Shown here: positions 8,316-17,191 of the stretch, in pieces
Layout of the letters: each line of letters starts with the position of its first letter
How positions within the stretch are numbered: position 1 is the first letter of the stretch
Assembly (NCBI RefSeq): GCF_900111685.1
Contig: NZ_FOHX01000019.1
Span: 1 to 64,000, forward strand
Reading direction: 5' to 3'
Origin: Nonomuraea wenchangensis
Lineage (GTDB): Bacteria; Actinomycetota; Actinomycetes; Streptosporangiales; Streptosporangiaceae
DNA: 64,000 nucleotides
Position numbers and translations under genes: made by a program
The notes under the pieces: generated by a model
Databases searched by the model: none
What the model saw: the letters and a program-made list of their open reading frames with translations, nothing else
Told to the model about the DNA's origin: nothing

Positions 8316-9743
8316 ATGGCGGAGTTCACCCCCACCGTTCCTGCGCGAGTCCTTCCCCCCGTCACCGTCCGAGACCTGCCCGAACCACCCCGATCGACCT
8401 GGCGCGTCATCGGCCCCGGCTTAGTCGGCGCCGGCGTCGGCCTGGCGTCGGGCGAGTTCATCCTCTGGCCGTACATCGCCTCCCAAGTCGGATTGATCTT
8501 CGTCTGGGGCGCGGCGGTCGGCATCATCACCCAGTGGTTCCTCAACATGGAGATCGAGCGCTACACGCTGGCCACCGGCGAGACCGCGCTCACCGGCTTC
8601 AGCCGCATGTGGCGGCACTGGGGCCTGGTCTTCGTCCTCATGACGCTCTGCTCCAACCTGTGGCCGGGCTGGGTGACCAGCTCGGCCACCATGGTCACGT
8701 ACCTCACCGGGACCGGCGCGGGCAGCGTCCGGTGGATCGCGATCGGCATGCTGCTGCTGATCGCGCTCGGCCTGACCCTGGCGCCGGTGATCTACACGGC
8801 GCTGGAACGGGTGATCTTCGTCAAGATCGCCCTGGTCGTGACGCTGATCGTGGTCGCGGTGCTGTTCGCCATCACCGCCGACAGCTGGGTCGAGCTGGGC
8901 AAGGGCATGACCGTGGACGCCGGGTTCCCGGTGCCCGAGCTGGAGTTCGCGGTGCTCATGGGAGCCATCGCGTACGCGGGCGCGGGCGGCGGCCAGAACC
9001 TGTGCCAGAGCAACTGGATCCGCGACAAGGGCTTCGGCATGGGCCTGTACGTCCCCCGCCTGGTCAGCCCGGTCACCGGCCAGGAGGAGGCGGCGCCCAC
9101 GACGGGCTTCCAGTTCGCCCCGACCGCCGCCAACCTCGCCCGCTGGCGGCGGTGGTGGCGCTTCGCCAACGTCGAGCAGGCGTGGACGTTCGCCCTGGTG
9201 TCGTTCGTGACGATCGCCCTGATGTCGATGCTGGCGTACTCGACCGTCTTCGGCCGGGAGGGGCTGCAGAACAGCATCGGCTTCCTGGAGGTGGAGGGCC
9301 GGGCGCTGCAGGAGACCGTCGGCGCGTGGTTCGGCGTGCTGTTCTGGGTGATCGGCGCGCTGGCGCTGTTCGCCTCGGCGATGGGCATCGTCGACTACAC
9401 CTCGCGCCTCGCCTCCGACACGATCAAGACGGTCTACCTGCGTGACAAGCCGGTGTCGGTCAACCGCGTCTACTTCCTGACCGTCTGGGCGCTGGTGCTG
9501 GTCGGCATCGTGATCCTGCTGCTGGGCTTCGACCAGCCGCTGATCCTGCTGGTGTTCTCGGCGAGCTTCGCGGCCGTGATGATGTTCGTGTACTCGATCC
9601 TGCTGATCGTGCTCAACCGGCGGGCCCTGCCCAGGGAGATCAGGGTGCGGTCGTACCGGCTGGGGGCGCTGGTCTGGTCGGTCGCGTTCTTCGGCTCGCT
9701 GACCGTCCTGACCGTCGTGCAGCAGGCGCAGAAGCTGTTCTGA
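8316..9743 (+). CDS. Nramp-family transporter homologue lacking the DPGN metal motif
   Basis: 475 residues with about eleven hydrophobic segments. The N-terminal part aligns by eye with Nramp (SLC11): 'GPGLVGAGVGLASGEFILW' stands where canonical members have 'GPGxxxxxxxxDPGNF'. The TM6 'MPH' motif is replaced by a glycine-rich 'AGAGGGQNLCQSNW'. Both metal-ligand motifs of classical Mn/Fe carriers are therefore changed, so the substrate is open: another metal such as Mg, or a non-metal solute. A loop at about residues 245-275 ('VPRLVSPVTGQEEAAPT') is extra. AAGGAG lies 7 nt before the ATG. Monocistronic. Confidence 0.78.
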   Translation: MAEFTPTVPARVLPPVTVRDLPEPPRSTWRVIGPGLVGAGVGLASGEFILWPYIASQVGLIFVWGAAVGIITQWFLNMEIERYTLATGETALTGFSRMWRHWGLVFVLMTLCSNLWPGWVTSSATMVTYLTGTGAGSVRWIAIGMLLLIALGLTLAPVIYTALERVIFVKIALVVTLIVVAVLFAITADSWVELGKGMTVDAGFPVPELEFAVLMGAIAYAGAGGGQNLCQSNWIRDKGFGMGLYVPRLVSPVTGQEEAAPTTGFQFAPTAANLARWRRWWRFANVEQAWTFALVSFVTIALMSMLAYSTVFGREGLQNSIGFLEVEGRALQETVGAWFGVLFWVIGALALFASAMGIVDYTSRLASDTIKTVYLRDKPVSVNRVYFLTVWALVLVGIVILLLGFDQPLILLVFSASFAAVMMFVYSILLIVLNRRALPREIRVRSYRLGALVWSVAFFGSLTVLTVVQQAQKLF

Positions 9744-9781
9744 GCTCCCGAAGGCGGAACGGTTCCTGCCGCGAAGGCGGG

Positions 9782-9787
9782 CAGACT
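9782..9787 (+). promoter_or_regulatory. Candidate -10 box of a leaderless promoter for the WYL regulator
   Basis: CAGACT ends 7 nt before the ATG at 9795, and no ribosome binding site precedes it. The placement would make the mRNA begin at or next to the start codon. No clear -35. Confidence 0.3.
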
Positions 9788-9794
9788 GGGCGTC

Positions 9795-10802
9795 ATGCTG
9801 GAAACCTCCGCCCGCCTGCTCAAGCTGCTCTCGCTCCTCCAGGCGCACCGCGAGTGGTCCGGCCCCGAGCTGGCCTCCCGGCTCGGGGTCTCGACCCGGA
9901 CCATCCGCAACGACGTGGAACGGCTGCGCACACTCGGCTACCCGGTGCACGCCACGCCGGGCGTCGCGGGCGGCTACCGACTCGGGGCGGGCGCCGCGCT
10001 GCCGCCGCTGCTGCTCGACGACGAGGAGGCGGTGGCGGTGGCCGTCGGGCTGGGCCGGGCGGCGGGTGGCGGCGTGGAGGGCATCGAGGAGACGTCGGTG
10101 CGCGCCCTCGCCAAGCTGGAGCAGGTGCTGCCGGCGCGGCTGCGGCGCCGGGTGCAGGCGCTCAACTCCTACACGGTGCAGGCGCCGTACCGGATGCCCG
10201 ACGGGCCCGCCGTGCCGCCCGAGCTGCTGACCACGATCGCGAACGCGGCCCGCGACCACGAGCGGCTGCGTTTCGACTACACCGGCCACGACGGCGACGA
10301 CACGGTCCGCGACGTCGAGCCGCACCGCCTGGTGCACCGGCGGGGCCGCTGGTACCTGGTGGCCTACGACGTCGAGCGGCGCGACTGGCGTACGTTCCGG
10401 GTGGACCGGGTCCGGCCGCGCACCCCCGGCGGCCCCCGGTTCGGCCCGCGCGAGCTGCCGGCGGACGGCGACGTGGCGGCGTACGTGGAGCGCGGCGTCA
10501 GCACGGCGATGGTGCGCCACCGGGCGACGCTGCTCGTGCACGCCCCGGCCGGGCGGCTCGGCTACCTGGCCAGGTTCGGGATGGAGGCACGGCCACGTGA
10601 CGAGGCGAGCTGCCTGGTGGAGGTCGGCGGCGACGACCTCGAGGGCCTGGCGGTGTGGGTCGGGTTCATCCGCGAGGACTTCGAGGTGCTCGACCCGCCG
10701 GAGCTGGCCGAGGCCGTGGGGCGGCTGGCGGAGCGCTACCGCCGCGCGGCCGGCGGCCGGTCCGGGCCCGGCGAGCGGCCGGGCCCGGACCATGGTCTAT
10801 GA
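9795..10802 (+). CDS. HTH and WYL domain transcriptional regulator
   Basis: 335 residues: a DeoR-type winged helix at residues 1-60 ('RLLKLLSLLQAHREWSGPEL', 'LGVSTRTIRNDVERLRTLGY') followed by a WYL region ('LRFDYTGHD', 'EPHRLVHRRGRWYLVAYDVE', 'TFRVDRVR') and a C-terminal extension. WYL domains bind ligands such as nucleic acids or small molecules and control transcription. The typical W-Y-L triad is 'WYL' here. Its target is unknown. The stop codon overlaps by 6 nt the stop of the convergent CoA ligase gene. Confidence 0.9.
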   Translation: MLETSARLLKLLSLLQAHREWSGPELASRLGVSTRTIRNDVERLRTLGYPVHATPGVAGGYRLGAGAALPPLLLDDEEAVAVAVGLGRAAGGGVEGIEETSVRALAKLEQVLPARLRRRVQALNSYTVQAPYRMPDGPAVPPELLTTIANAARDHERLRFDYTGHDGDDTVRDVEPHRLVHRRGRWYLVAYDVERRDWRTFRVDRVRPRTPGGPRFGPRELPADGDVAAYVERGVSTAMVRHRATLLVHAPAGRLGYLARFGMEARPRDEASCLVEVGGDDLEGLAVWVGFIREDFEVLDPPELAEAVGRLAERYRRAAGGRSGPGERPGPDHGL

Positions 10803-12287
10803 CGTGCCTTCCAGGTACTCGGCGCGTACCTTCGAGCGCGACAGCTTGCCCGTGGGGGTGCGCGGCAGCAGCTCGCGGTACTCGACGACCTTCGGGTGCT
10901 TGAACCTGGCGATGCGCGGCCCGCAGTGCTCCAGCAGCTCGGCGGTCAGCTCCGGCCCCGCCTCGACGCCCTCGGCCGGCTGGACGAGCGCGACCACGTT
11001 GTGCCCCCACTCCTCGTCCGGCACCCCGATGACGGCCACGTCGGCCACGGCGGGGTGCTCCAGGAGCGCGGCCTCGATCTCGGCCGGGTAGATGTTCACC
11101 CCGCCGGAGACGATGAGGTCGGTGCGCCGGTCGCACAGGAACAGGAAGCCGTCCTCGTCGAGATAGCCGATGTCGCCCGGTGTGTACCACTCTCCGCGCA
11201 TGCTGGCGGCGGTCTTCGCCGGGTCCTTGCGGTACTCGAAGCCGCCCATGGAGGATTTGACGTAGATCATGCCGGGCTCGCCGGGCGGCAGCTCCTCGCC
11301 GTCCTCGTCGAGGATCTTCGCCTCGAACATGGGCGCGGGCCGGCCGACCGTGCCAGGCCTGGCCAGCCAGTCGTGCGGCTTGACCGAGAAGGCGATCGTG
11401 GACTCGGTGGAGCCGTAGTACTCGTAGAGCACCGGCCCCCACCAGTCCATGATCTGCTGCTTGACCGCGACCGGGCAGGCCGCCGCCGTGTGGATGACCT
11501 GGCGCAGGCTGGAGACGTCGTACTTGGCGCGTACGTCCTCCGGGAGCTGGAGCATCCGGTGGAACATGGTCGGGACCATCATCGCGTTCGTCACCCGGTA
11601 GCGCTGGACCAGCTCCAGGATGTTCTCCGGGTCGAACCGCGGGGTGATCACCACGGTGTGCCCGAAGTGCAGCGCGAACTGGGTGTGCGCGCACGGCGCG
11701 GAGTGGTACATCGGCGAGGTCACGAGGTGGGTCTCGTCGCCCGGCTTGAGGTCCACGACCTCGCCGAAGAACCACGCGTACAGCGGCACGATCGCCTCAG
11801 GCGCGGCGCCCGGCAGCGCGCGCTGGACGCCCTTCGGGAAGCCGGTCGTGCCGGAGGTGTACCACATGACGGCGCCGCTGGTCCGGTCGGCGGGCGCGTC
11901 GCCCGGCTGCCCCTCGGCGAGCCCGGCCGTGCCTACCTCGCCGCCGGACACCTGGTGGTCGGGGCCGGTGACGACGACCTTGGCGTCGCAGTCGCGCAGG
12001 ATGTACGCCACCTCGGCCTCGGTCAGGTGCCAGTTGATCGGCACGTAGTAGAGGCCGAGCTGGCCGGTGGCCATGAGCATGACCACCGCGTCGATGCCGT
12101 TGGGCAGCACGCCCGCCACCACGTCGCCGACGCCGAGCCCGCGGGCGCGCAGGCCGTGCGAGACCTGGTTGACGCGGGTGAGCAGCTCGCCGTACGTGGT
12201 GCGGGTGCCGTCGGTGTCGATGACGGCCAGGCGGTCGGGGTGGGCGGCGGCGATGGCGTAGAAACCGGGAGTCTTGTCGAGGTCCAT
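10797..12287 (-). CDS. Acyl-CoA synthetase (AMP-binding, FadD-like)
   Basis: 496 residues of the ANL superfamily, which activates carboxylic acids to CoA thioesters through an adenylate. The P-loop-like 'WYTSGTTGFPKG' is clear, as are 'YGSTES', 'YTPGDIGYLDEDGFLFLCDR', the hinge region 'RRTDLIVSGGVNIYPAEIE', and the C-terminal catalytic lysine context 'RTPTGKLSRSK'. Substrate is probably a lipid- or steroid-type acid given the two acyl-CoA dehydrogenases that precede it. Its ATG overlaps the stop of the upstream dehydrogenase by 1 nt, so the three are cotranscribed. Its end overlaps the WYL gene by 6 nt. Confidence 0.9.
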   Translation of the reverse strand: MDLDKTPGFYAIAAAHPDRLAVIDTDGTRTTYGELLTRVNQVSHGLRARGLGVGDVVAGVLPNGIDAVVMLMATGQLGLYYVPINWHLTEAEVAYILRDCDAKVVVTGPDHQVSGGEVGTAGLAEGQPGDAPADRTSGAVMWYTSGTTGFPKGVQRALPGAAPEAIVPLYAWFFGEVVDLKPGDETHLVTSPMYHSAPCAHTQFALHFGHTVVITPRFDPENILELVQRYRVTNAMMVPTMFHRMLQLPEDVRAKYDVSSLRQVIHTAAACPVAVKQQIMDWWGPVLYEYYGSTESTIAFSVKPHDWLARPGTVGRPAPMFEAKILDEDGEELPPGEPGMIYVKSSMGGFEYRKDPAKTAASMRGEWYTPGDIGYLDEDGFLFLCDRRTDLIVSGGVNIYPAEIEAALLEHPAVADVAVIGVPDEEWGHNVVALVQPAEGVEAGPELTAELLEHCGPRIARFKHPKVVEYRELLPRTPTGKLSRSKVRAEYLEGTS

Positions 12288-13321
12288 CACAGCTCCAGGA
12301 GCTCCGCGAGTCGGGCACGGTGGATCCGGGGCGGGCCGAGCAGCACTTCGTCGGCCTTGGCCCGCTTGTAGAACAGGTGAGCGTCGTGCTCCCATGTGTA
12401 GCCGATGCCGCCGTACAGCAACAGATGGTCGCGGGCGACCTCGAAGCAGGCGCGGCCGATGTACGCCTGGGCGAGCGCGGCGGCCTCCGGCAGCTCGTCG
12501 GGGGCCTCGTCGGCGGCCCAGGCGGCGTACCTGACGATGGACTCGGCCTGTTCGAGCTTGTTGTGCATGTCGGCGAGCTTGTGCTTGACCCCCTGGTAGG
12601 AGCCGATGTAGCGGCCGAAGGCGACGCGGATCTTGGCGTAGGCGACGATGGCGTCGAGCGCGGCCCGCATGACGCCGAGCTGCTCGGCGGCGAGCGCGAC
12701 GCACACCCGGTCCATGACGCCGTCGTCCCTGCGGGCGCCGAGCACCCGGCAGGGCGCGCCGTCGAGGACGATCTCGGCCTGGCCGCGTGTGATGTCGAGG
12801 GCGTCCAGTGCGGTCCTGGTGACGCCGGGGGCGGTCAGCTCGACGGCGACCATGACCGCGCCGCCGTCGGCGGCGGTCGCGGGCGTGACCAGCACGTCGG
12901 CCTCCATGCCGCTCAGCACCTGCGCCAGCCGCCCGCTGACGGACGTGCCGTCGCAGGCCGGCAGGTCTCCGGTAGGCAGGCCCAGGGTGGCGGCGAGACG
13001 GCCGTCGGCGATGCCGGACAGCAGCTCCTTGTCGGGCGTCGCGGTCAGCGCGATCGCGGCGAACGCGGTGGCGAGGAACGGTCCCGGCAGCAGCGCGGCG
13101 CCGGTCTCCTCCAGCGCGACCGACAGCTCGGTGAGGCCGGCGCCGGCGCCGCCGTACTCCTCGGGGATGATCAGGCCGGACAGGCCCAGCTCGCCGTTCA
13201 GCCGGGCGTAGACCTGCGGGTCGTAGCCCTCGCGGGCCTTGCGCAGCGGCGAGGCCGACCCCAGGAAGGACCTGACGGACTCCTGGAGCTGCCGCTGCTC
13301 TTCGCCGAGTACGAGCTTCAC
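12287..13321 (-). CDS. Acyl-CoA dehydrogenase, second subunit of a pair
   Basis: 344 residues of the acyl-CoA dehydrogenase fold. Motifs include 'LGLSGLIIPEEYGGAGAGL' near the N-terminus, 'VAFGRYIGSYQGVKHKLADM' (FAD/adenine region) and 'LLLYGGIGYTWEHDAHLFYK' near the end. It is shorter and more diverged than its partner, as in the alpha2beta2 heterotetrameric dehydrogenases of actinobacterial steroid side-chain breakdown, where both subunits are needed. Starts with a GTG sharing GTGA with the stop of the partner. Which subunit carries the catalytic base cannot be settled by eye. Confidence 0.88.
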   Translation of the reverse strand: MKLVLGEEQRQLQESVRSFLGSASPLRKAREGYDPQVYARLNGELGLSGLIIPEEYGGAGAGLTELSVALEETGAALLPGPFLATAFAAIALTATPDKELLSGIADGRLAATLGLPTGDLPACDGTSVSGRLAQVLSGMEADVLVTPATAADGGAVMVAVELTAPGVTRTALDALDITRGQAEIVLDGAPCRVLGARRDDGVMDRVCVALAAEQLGVMRAALDAIVAYAKIRVAFGRYIGSYQGVKHKLADMHNKLEQAESIVRYAAWAADEAPDELPEAAALAQAYIGRACFEVARDHLLLYGGIGYTWEHDAHLFYKRAKADEVLLGPPRIHRARLAELLEL

Positions 13322-14484
13322 GCCTGCGTCCCCACCTTCAGGTCCTTGAACGGCACGTTCTTGTCCACCCGCGGCTCCGGCGGCAGCCCGAGCACGCGGT
13401 CGCCCACGATGTTGCGCATGATCTCGTTGGTGCCGCCGCCGAGCGCCATGCCGGGCGCCATGGACAGGGCCTGGGCGAGCGGGTGGTCGGCCAGCGCCGT
13501 CTCCGGCCCGACGAGCTGGGTGGCGAGGTCCGCCTGGAACAGCGTGAGCTCGGCCAGCAGCAGCTTGGCGCCGCTGCCCCGCGCGCCCGGGAAGATGCCG
13601 GCCTTGGTCTCCTGGGACAGGCGCTGGTTGAACAGGGCCAGCGCGCGGCTGCGGATGTGCAGCTCGACGAGCTGGTCGCGGACCAGCGGGTCGCTCGTGT
13701 CGAGGACCCTGCGCAGCGCCTCCACGGAGGCCGGGTGGTCCTTCGAGCCGCCCATGCCGACGCCCGCGGAGATCGACAGCCGCTCGTGCAGCAGCGTCGT
13801 GACGGCCACGCTCCAGCCGTCGTTGACCTCGCCGACGCGGTGCTCGTCGGGGATGATCACGTTGTCGAAGTAGATCTCGTTGAAGTTGGACCGGCCGGAC
13901 ATGTCCTTGAGCGGGCGGACGGTCACGCCCGGGTGGTGCATGTCCACCACGAACATGGTGAGGCCCTTGTGCTTGGGCACCTCCACGTCGGTACGGGCCA
14001 GCAGCAGCCCCCAGTCGGCGTGGTGGGCCACCGAGGTCCACACCTTCTGGCCGTTGATTACCCAGTGGTCGCCGTCGCGCTCGGCCTTGGTCTGCAGGCT
14101 GGCGACGTCGCTGCCCGCGCCCGGCTCGGAGAAGAGCTGGCACCAGATCTCCTCGCCGCGCAGGAGCGGGCGGACGAACCGTTCGCGCTGGGCGTCGGTG
14201 CCCCGGTCGACGAGGGTCGGGCCGGTCATCCCGAGGCCGATCGAGAAGACGTAGGTGGGCAGGGTGTAGTCGCGGGCCTCGGCGGCGAAGGCGCGCTCCT
14301 CCGCCTGCGTCAGCCCCTGGCCGCCCCATTGCGCGGGCCAGGTGATGCCGGAGTAGCCGGCGTCGTAGAGCTTGGCCATGAACTCCTTGGCCCTGGAGAT
14401 GGCGTCCGTCCCGGGCGGATCGTCGTGCGGAGCGTTCTCCTCCAGCCAGGCCCTGGCTGCACGCCGATAGTCAGCAAGGTTCAC
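13318..14484 (-). CDS. Acyl-CoA dehydrogenase, first subunit of a pair
   Basis: 388 residues. The flavin and substrate motifs are standard: 'ITWPAQWGGQGLTQAEE', 'QLFSEPGAGSDVASLQTKAE', 'WVINGQKVWTS', 'LHERLSISAGVGMGG', and near the end 'GGGTNEIMRNIVGDRVLGLP'. It introduces a double bond alpha-beta to a CoA thioester using FAD. It leads the minus-strand operon (dehydrogenase, dehydrogenase, CoA ligase) and is divergent from a TetR gene. GTG start with GGAG 5 nt upstream. Confidence 0.92.
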   Translation of the reverse strand: MNLADYRRAARAWLEENAPHDDPPGTDAISRAKEFMAKLYDAGYSGITWPAQWGGQGLTQAEERAFAAEARDYTLPTYVFSIGLGMTGPTLVDRGTDAQRERFVRPLLRGEEIWCQLFSEPGAGSDVASLQTKAERDGDHWVINGQKVWTSVAHHADWGLLLARTDVEVPKHKGLTMFVVDMHHPGVTVRPLKDMSGRSNFNEIYFDNVIIPDEHRVGEVNDGWSVAVTTLLHERLSISAGVGMGGSKDHPASVEALRRVLDTSDPLVRDQLVELHIRSRALALFNQRLSQETKAGIFPGARGSGAKLLLAELTLFQADLATQLVGPETALADHPLAQALSMAPGMALGGGTNEIMRNIVGDRVLGLPPEPRVDKNVPFKDLKVGTQA

Positions 14485-14540
14485 TTCGACTCCTCGGTAT
14501 CAGTGCTCACTTACTCTAATCAGGCGAACGCGGGACGCAT

Positions 14541-14553
14541 AGAGCATCGCTCT
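14541..14553. promoter_or_regulatory. Candidate TetR operator in the dehydrogenase / TetR intergenic region
   Basis: agagc-atc-gctct is a perfect 5-bp-arm palindrome. With one bulge it extends to cgcatagagc / gctctgcg. It lies midway in the 203-nt region between the divergent dehydrogenase operon and the TetR gene, where an autoregulatory TetR would bind. No experimental support; other weak palindromes exist nearby (for example agtg-ct-cact at about 14498-14507). Confidence 0.3.
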
Positions 14554-14687
14554 GCGACGCCGCGTACCTGGGGGTGGCGGCACGGGCGAGCGGGTAAGGG
14601 ATGGTTTCCGGCCCTGATCGACTGCGGACGAGGACCGGCCGATACCATGATCAAGAAGATAGTCAGCTTGGAAAAGAGTTACCCGTT

Positions 14688-15287
14688 GTGACATCAGGTT
14701 TCAGCCGATTACGGCGCGAGGATCTCCTGAAGACCGCCTGCGAGGTGATCGCGGAACAGGGCTTCGGCCACACCAGGACCGTCGACATCGCCCGCGCCGC
14801 GGGCGTCAGCCAGGCCCTGCTCTTCTACCACTTCGAGAGCAAGGAACGGCTGTTCGCCCAGGCTTTCATGTACGCCGCCCGGCAGCACCTGACCACGCTG
14901 GAGGACATCGAGCAGTCCAAGGCCGCGCCGCTGGACCGGCTGCGCAGCCTGCTGCGCGTGTGCGCCCCCAGCATGCAGCCGGAGGGCTGGCGCCTGTGGA
15001 TCGACGCGTGGGCGGAGGCGATGCGCAACGCGGAGCTGGAGCAGATCTCCCGCCGGATCGACACCCACGGCCGGCTGCTGCTGCGCGCGATCATCGAGGA
15101 CGGCGCGGCGGCGGGCGAGTTCACCTGTCCGGATCCCGACGGGACGTCCTGGCGGATCTTCGCGCTCATCGACGGGCTGGCCATCCAGACCACCGTGCAT
15201 CCCAAGGTGCTCTCGCGGCGGCGGGTCAACACGCTGATCCGTACGGCGGCGGCGAACGAGCTCGGCGTATCCCTCGAAAAGCTGTGA
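14688..15287 (+). CDS. TetR-family transcriptional regulator
   Basis: 199 residues. A classical TetR helix-turn-helix occupies the N-terminus: 'RREDLLKTACEVIAEQGFGH', 'TVDIARAAGVSQALLFYHFE', 'SKERLFAQAF'. The C-terminal part is an all-helical ligand domain, probably sensing an acyl-CoA or steroid given its neighbours. It is divergent from the dehydrogenase/CoA-ligase operon and leads the diiron oxygenase and SDR genes, so it most likely represses both. GTG start chosen because the HTH then begins at a normal distance. Upstream in-frame starts lack a better ribosome site. Confidence 0.88.
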   Translation: MTSGFSRLRREDLLKTACEVIAEQGFGHTRTVDIARAAGVSQALLFYHFESKERLFAQAFMYAARQHLTTLEDIEQSKAAPLDRLRSLLRVCAPSMQPEGWRLWIDAWAEAMRNAELEQISRRIDTHGRLLLRAIIEDGAAAGEFTCPDPDGTSWRIFALIDGLAIQTTVHPKVLSRRRVNTLIRTAAANELGVSLEKL

Positions 15288-15353
15288 AACACCCCCCTTC
15301 CCGAGTTATTGGACGATTCGTACAATTACTTGGTGAGGAGAGGAGTGCATGCG

Positions 15354-16340
15354 ATGACACGCGCACCGAGCTCTATCACCGCCAGGGAAGCCGACGAGCA
15401 GGTCTCCGGCCACGCCGCCTACCGGGCGGTCATCGACCGCCTGTCGAAGGCGTCGGTGGACAAGCACTGGGAGCCCTACCGCGACATCCCCTGGGACGAC
15501 CCCGAGTACCGGGTGGACCCCGCCGACCCCCGGTGGGAGCTGCCCGGGGTGGACAAACTGGGCGGACACCCCTGGTACCGCGCCCGGACCCCCGAGACGC
15601 GCGCCGCCATCGGCCTGTGGCGGGTGGCCACCGCCATGAAGATCGGCCTGCAGTTCGAGAACCTGCTCAAGCGCGGGCTGCTCAACTACGCCTACCGGCT
15701 GCCGAACGGGTCACCGGAGTTCCGGTACGTCTACCACGAGACCATCGAAGAGGGACATCACGGGATGATGTTCCAGGAGTTCGTGAACCGTACCGGGATG
15801 CCGATCCGGGGCATGCCCCGGCCGCTGTCGTTAGTCGCGCAGGTCGCGCCGCTGATCCCGCTGATCTCGACCGAGCTGTTCTTCGTGTTCGTGCTCGGCG
15901 GCGAGGACCCCATCGACCACGTACAGCGCAAGGTGCTCAAGGACGACCGGCCGCACCACCCGCTGGAGGAGACGATCATGCGCATCCACATCGCGGAGGA
16001 GGCCAGGCACATCTCCTTCGCCCGGCACTACCTGCGTAACCGGGTGCCTCGCATGCCCGCGTACCGGCGGCTCATGCTCGGCGTCGCCGCGCCGCTGATC
16101 CTCGGAGTGATGGCCCGCATCATGCTCGCGCCGCCCGGCGCGATGATCCGGCACTTCCGCATCCCCCCGAACGTCGTCGCCGAGGTCTACCTGCGCAACC
16201 CCGAGGCGCGGCGCGAGATCCGCGACTCGGTGGGCAGGACCCGTGAGCTCTGTGTCGAGCTGGGACTGGTCAACCGGTTCACCCGGCGGCTCTGGCGGGC
16301 CATGGGCATCTGGGCGGAGCCGCGGGCGGCGGGCCGGTGA
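15354..16340 (+). CDS. AurF-like ferritin-fold diiron oxygenase
   Basis: 328 residues. Metal-ligand motifs of a ferritin-type diiron site are visible: 'LQFENLL', 'YHETIEEGHHGMMFQEF' (E and ExxH) and 'IHIAEEARHISFARHYL' (E, ExxH and a further histidine). This fits the AurF / p-aminobenzoate N-oxygenase family (PF11583), whose members oxidise amines or other substrates with O2. A hydrophobic helix 'VAPLIPLISTELFFVFVLGG' lies in the middle. ATG chosen with AGGAG 8 nt upstream. The stop overlaps the SDR start (GTGA), so the two are coupled. Substrate unknown. Confidence 0.85.
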   Translation: MTRAPSSITAREADEQVSGHAAYRAVIDRLSKASVDKHWEPYRDIPWDDPEYRVDPADPRWELPGVDKLGGHPWYRARTPETRAAIGLWRVATAMKIGLQFENLLKRGLLNYAYRLPNGSPEFRYVYHETIEEGHHGMMFQEFVNRTGMPIRGMPRPLSLVAQVAPLIPLISTELFFVFVLGGEDPIDHVQRKVLKDDRPHHPLEETIMRIHIAEEARHISFARHYLRNRVPRMPAYRRLMLGVAAPLILGVMARIMLAPPGAMIRHFRIPPNVVAEVYLRNPEARREIRDSVGRTRELCVELGLVNRFTRRLWRAMGIWAEPRAAGR

Positions 16341-17191
16341 GGACCGCGATCGTCACCGGAGGGGCGTCCGGGATCGGGCGGGCGCTGGCGCGGGCGCTCG
16401 CCGCGCGCGGCGTCGCCGTCACGGTCGCCGACCTGAACGAACCCGCCGACCTCGCCGGCTGGGGCAAGGGCGAGCTGGAGTACGCGCGGGTGGACGTCAC
16501 CGACGCCGAGGCCGTGGCCGCGCTCGTCGCCCGGGTGGCCGGCGAGCGGGGCCGGCTGGACTTCATGGTCAACAACGCCGGCATCGCGGTCGGCGGCACC
16601 GCGCTGGAGATGACGCGGGCGCACTGGGACCGCACGATCGACGTCAACCTGCGCGGCGTCGTGCACGGGGTGCTCGCGGCCTACCCGATCATGGTGCGGC
16701 AGGGGCACGGGCACATCGTCAACACCGCGTCGCTGGCGGGGCTGGTGCCCGCGCCGCTGATGCTGCCGTACACCGCCACCAAGCACGCCGTCGTCGGGCT
16801 GTCGCTGGCGCTGCGGGCCGAGGCGGCCGAGCACGGCGTACGCGTGTGCGTGGTCTGCCCCGGGTTCGTGGACACGCCGCTGCTCGACAACGCCAACCCC
16901 GGGCTGCCCGCCACCAGGGTCGGCGCGGCGGCGCGGCAGGCGATCGGGCACGGCCCCGGACGGCTCTACTCCGCCGACGCGCTCGCCGCGGACGTCCTGC
17001 GCGGCATGGCCCGCGGCAAGGCCGTCATCTCGGCGCCCGCGTCGGCGCGGATCGCCTGGCGGCTGGCGCGGCTGTGGCCCGGCGGCGCGGTGCGGGCGGC
17101 TCAGCTGGCGTCCCGGCTGGTCAACCGCGGGCAGGACGGCCGGGAGAACGGTCCGCGGGACGGCGGGCCACGACCACCTCGGTCTGCCTGA
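16337..17191 (+). CDS. Short-chain dehydrogenase/reductase (SDR)
   Basis: 284 residues, NAD(P)-dependent oxidoreductase. Cofactor motif 'TGGASGIGRA' near the N-terminus, 'NNAGIA', catalytic serine in 'NTASLAG', and 'YTATKHA' with the Tyr-x-x-x-Lys pair. An acid in 'VADLNEP' at the end of beta-2 suggests NAD preference. GTG start overlapping the diiron oxygenase stop by 4 nt. The last ~20 residues, rich in R, G and P, lie in a 71-nt overlap with the convergent methyltransferase gene and are probably dispensable. Confidence 0.92.
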   Translation: MRTAIVTGGASGIGRALARALAARGVAVTVADLNEPADLAGWGKGELEYARVDVTDAEAVAALVARVAGERGRLDFMVNNAGIAVGGTALEMTRAHWDRTIDVNLRGVVHGVLAAYPIMVRQGHGHIVNTASLAGLVPAPLMLPYTATKHAVVGLSLALRAEAAEHGVRVCVVCPGFVDTPLLDNANPGLPATRVGAAARQAIGHGPGRLYSADALAADVLRGMARGKAVISAPASARIAWRLARLWPGGAVRAAQLASRLVNRGQDGRENGPRDGGPRPPRSA

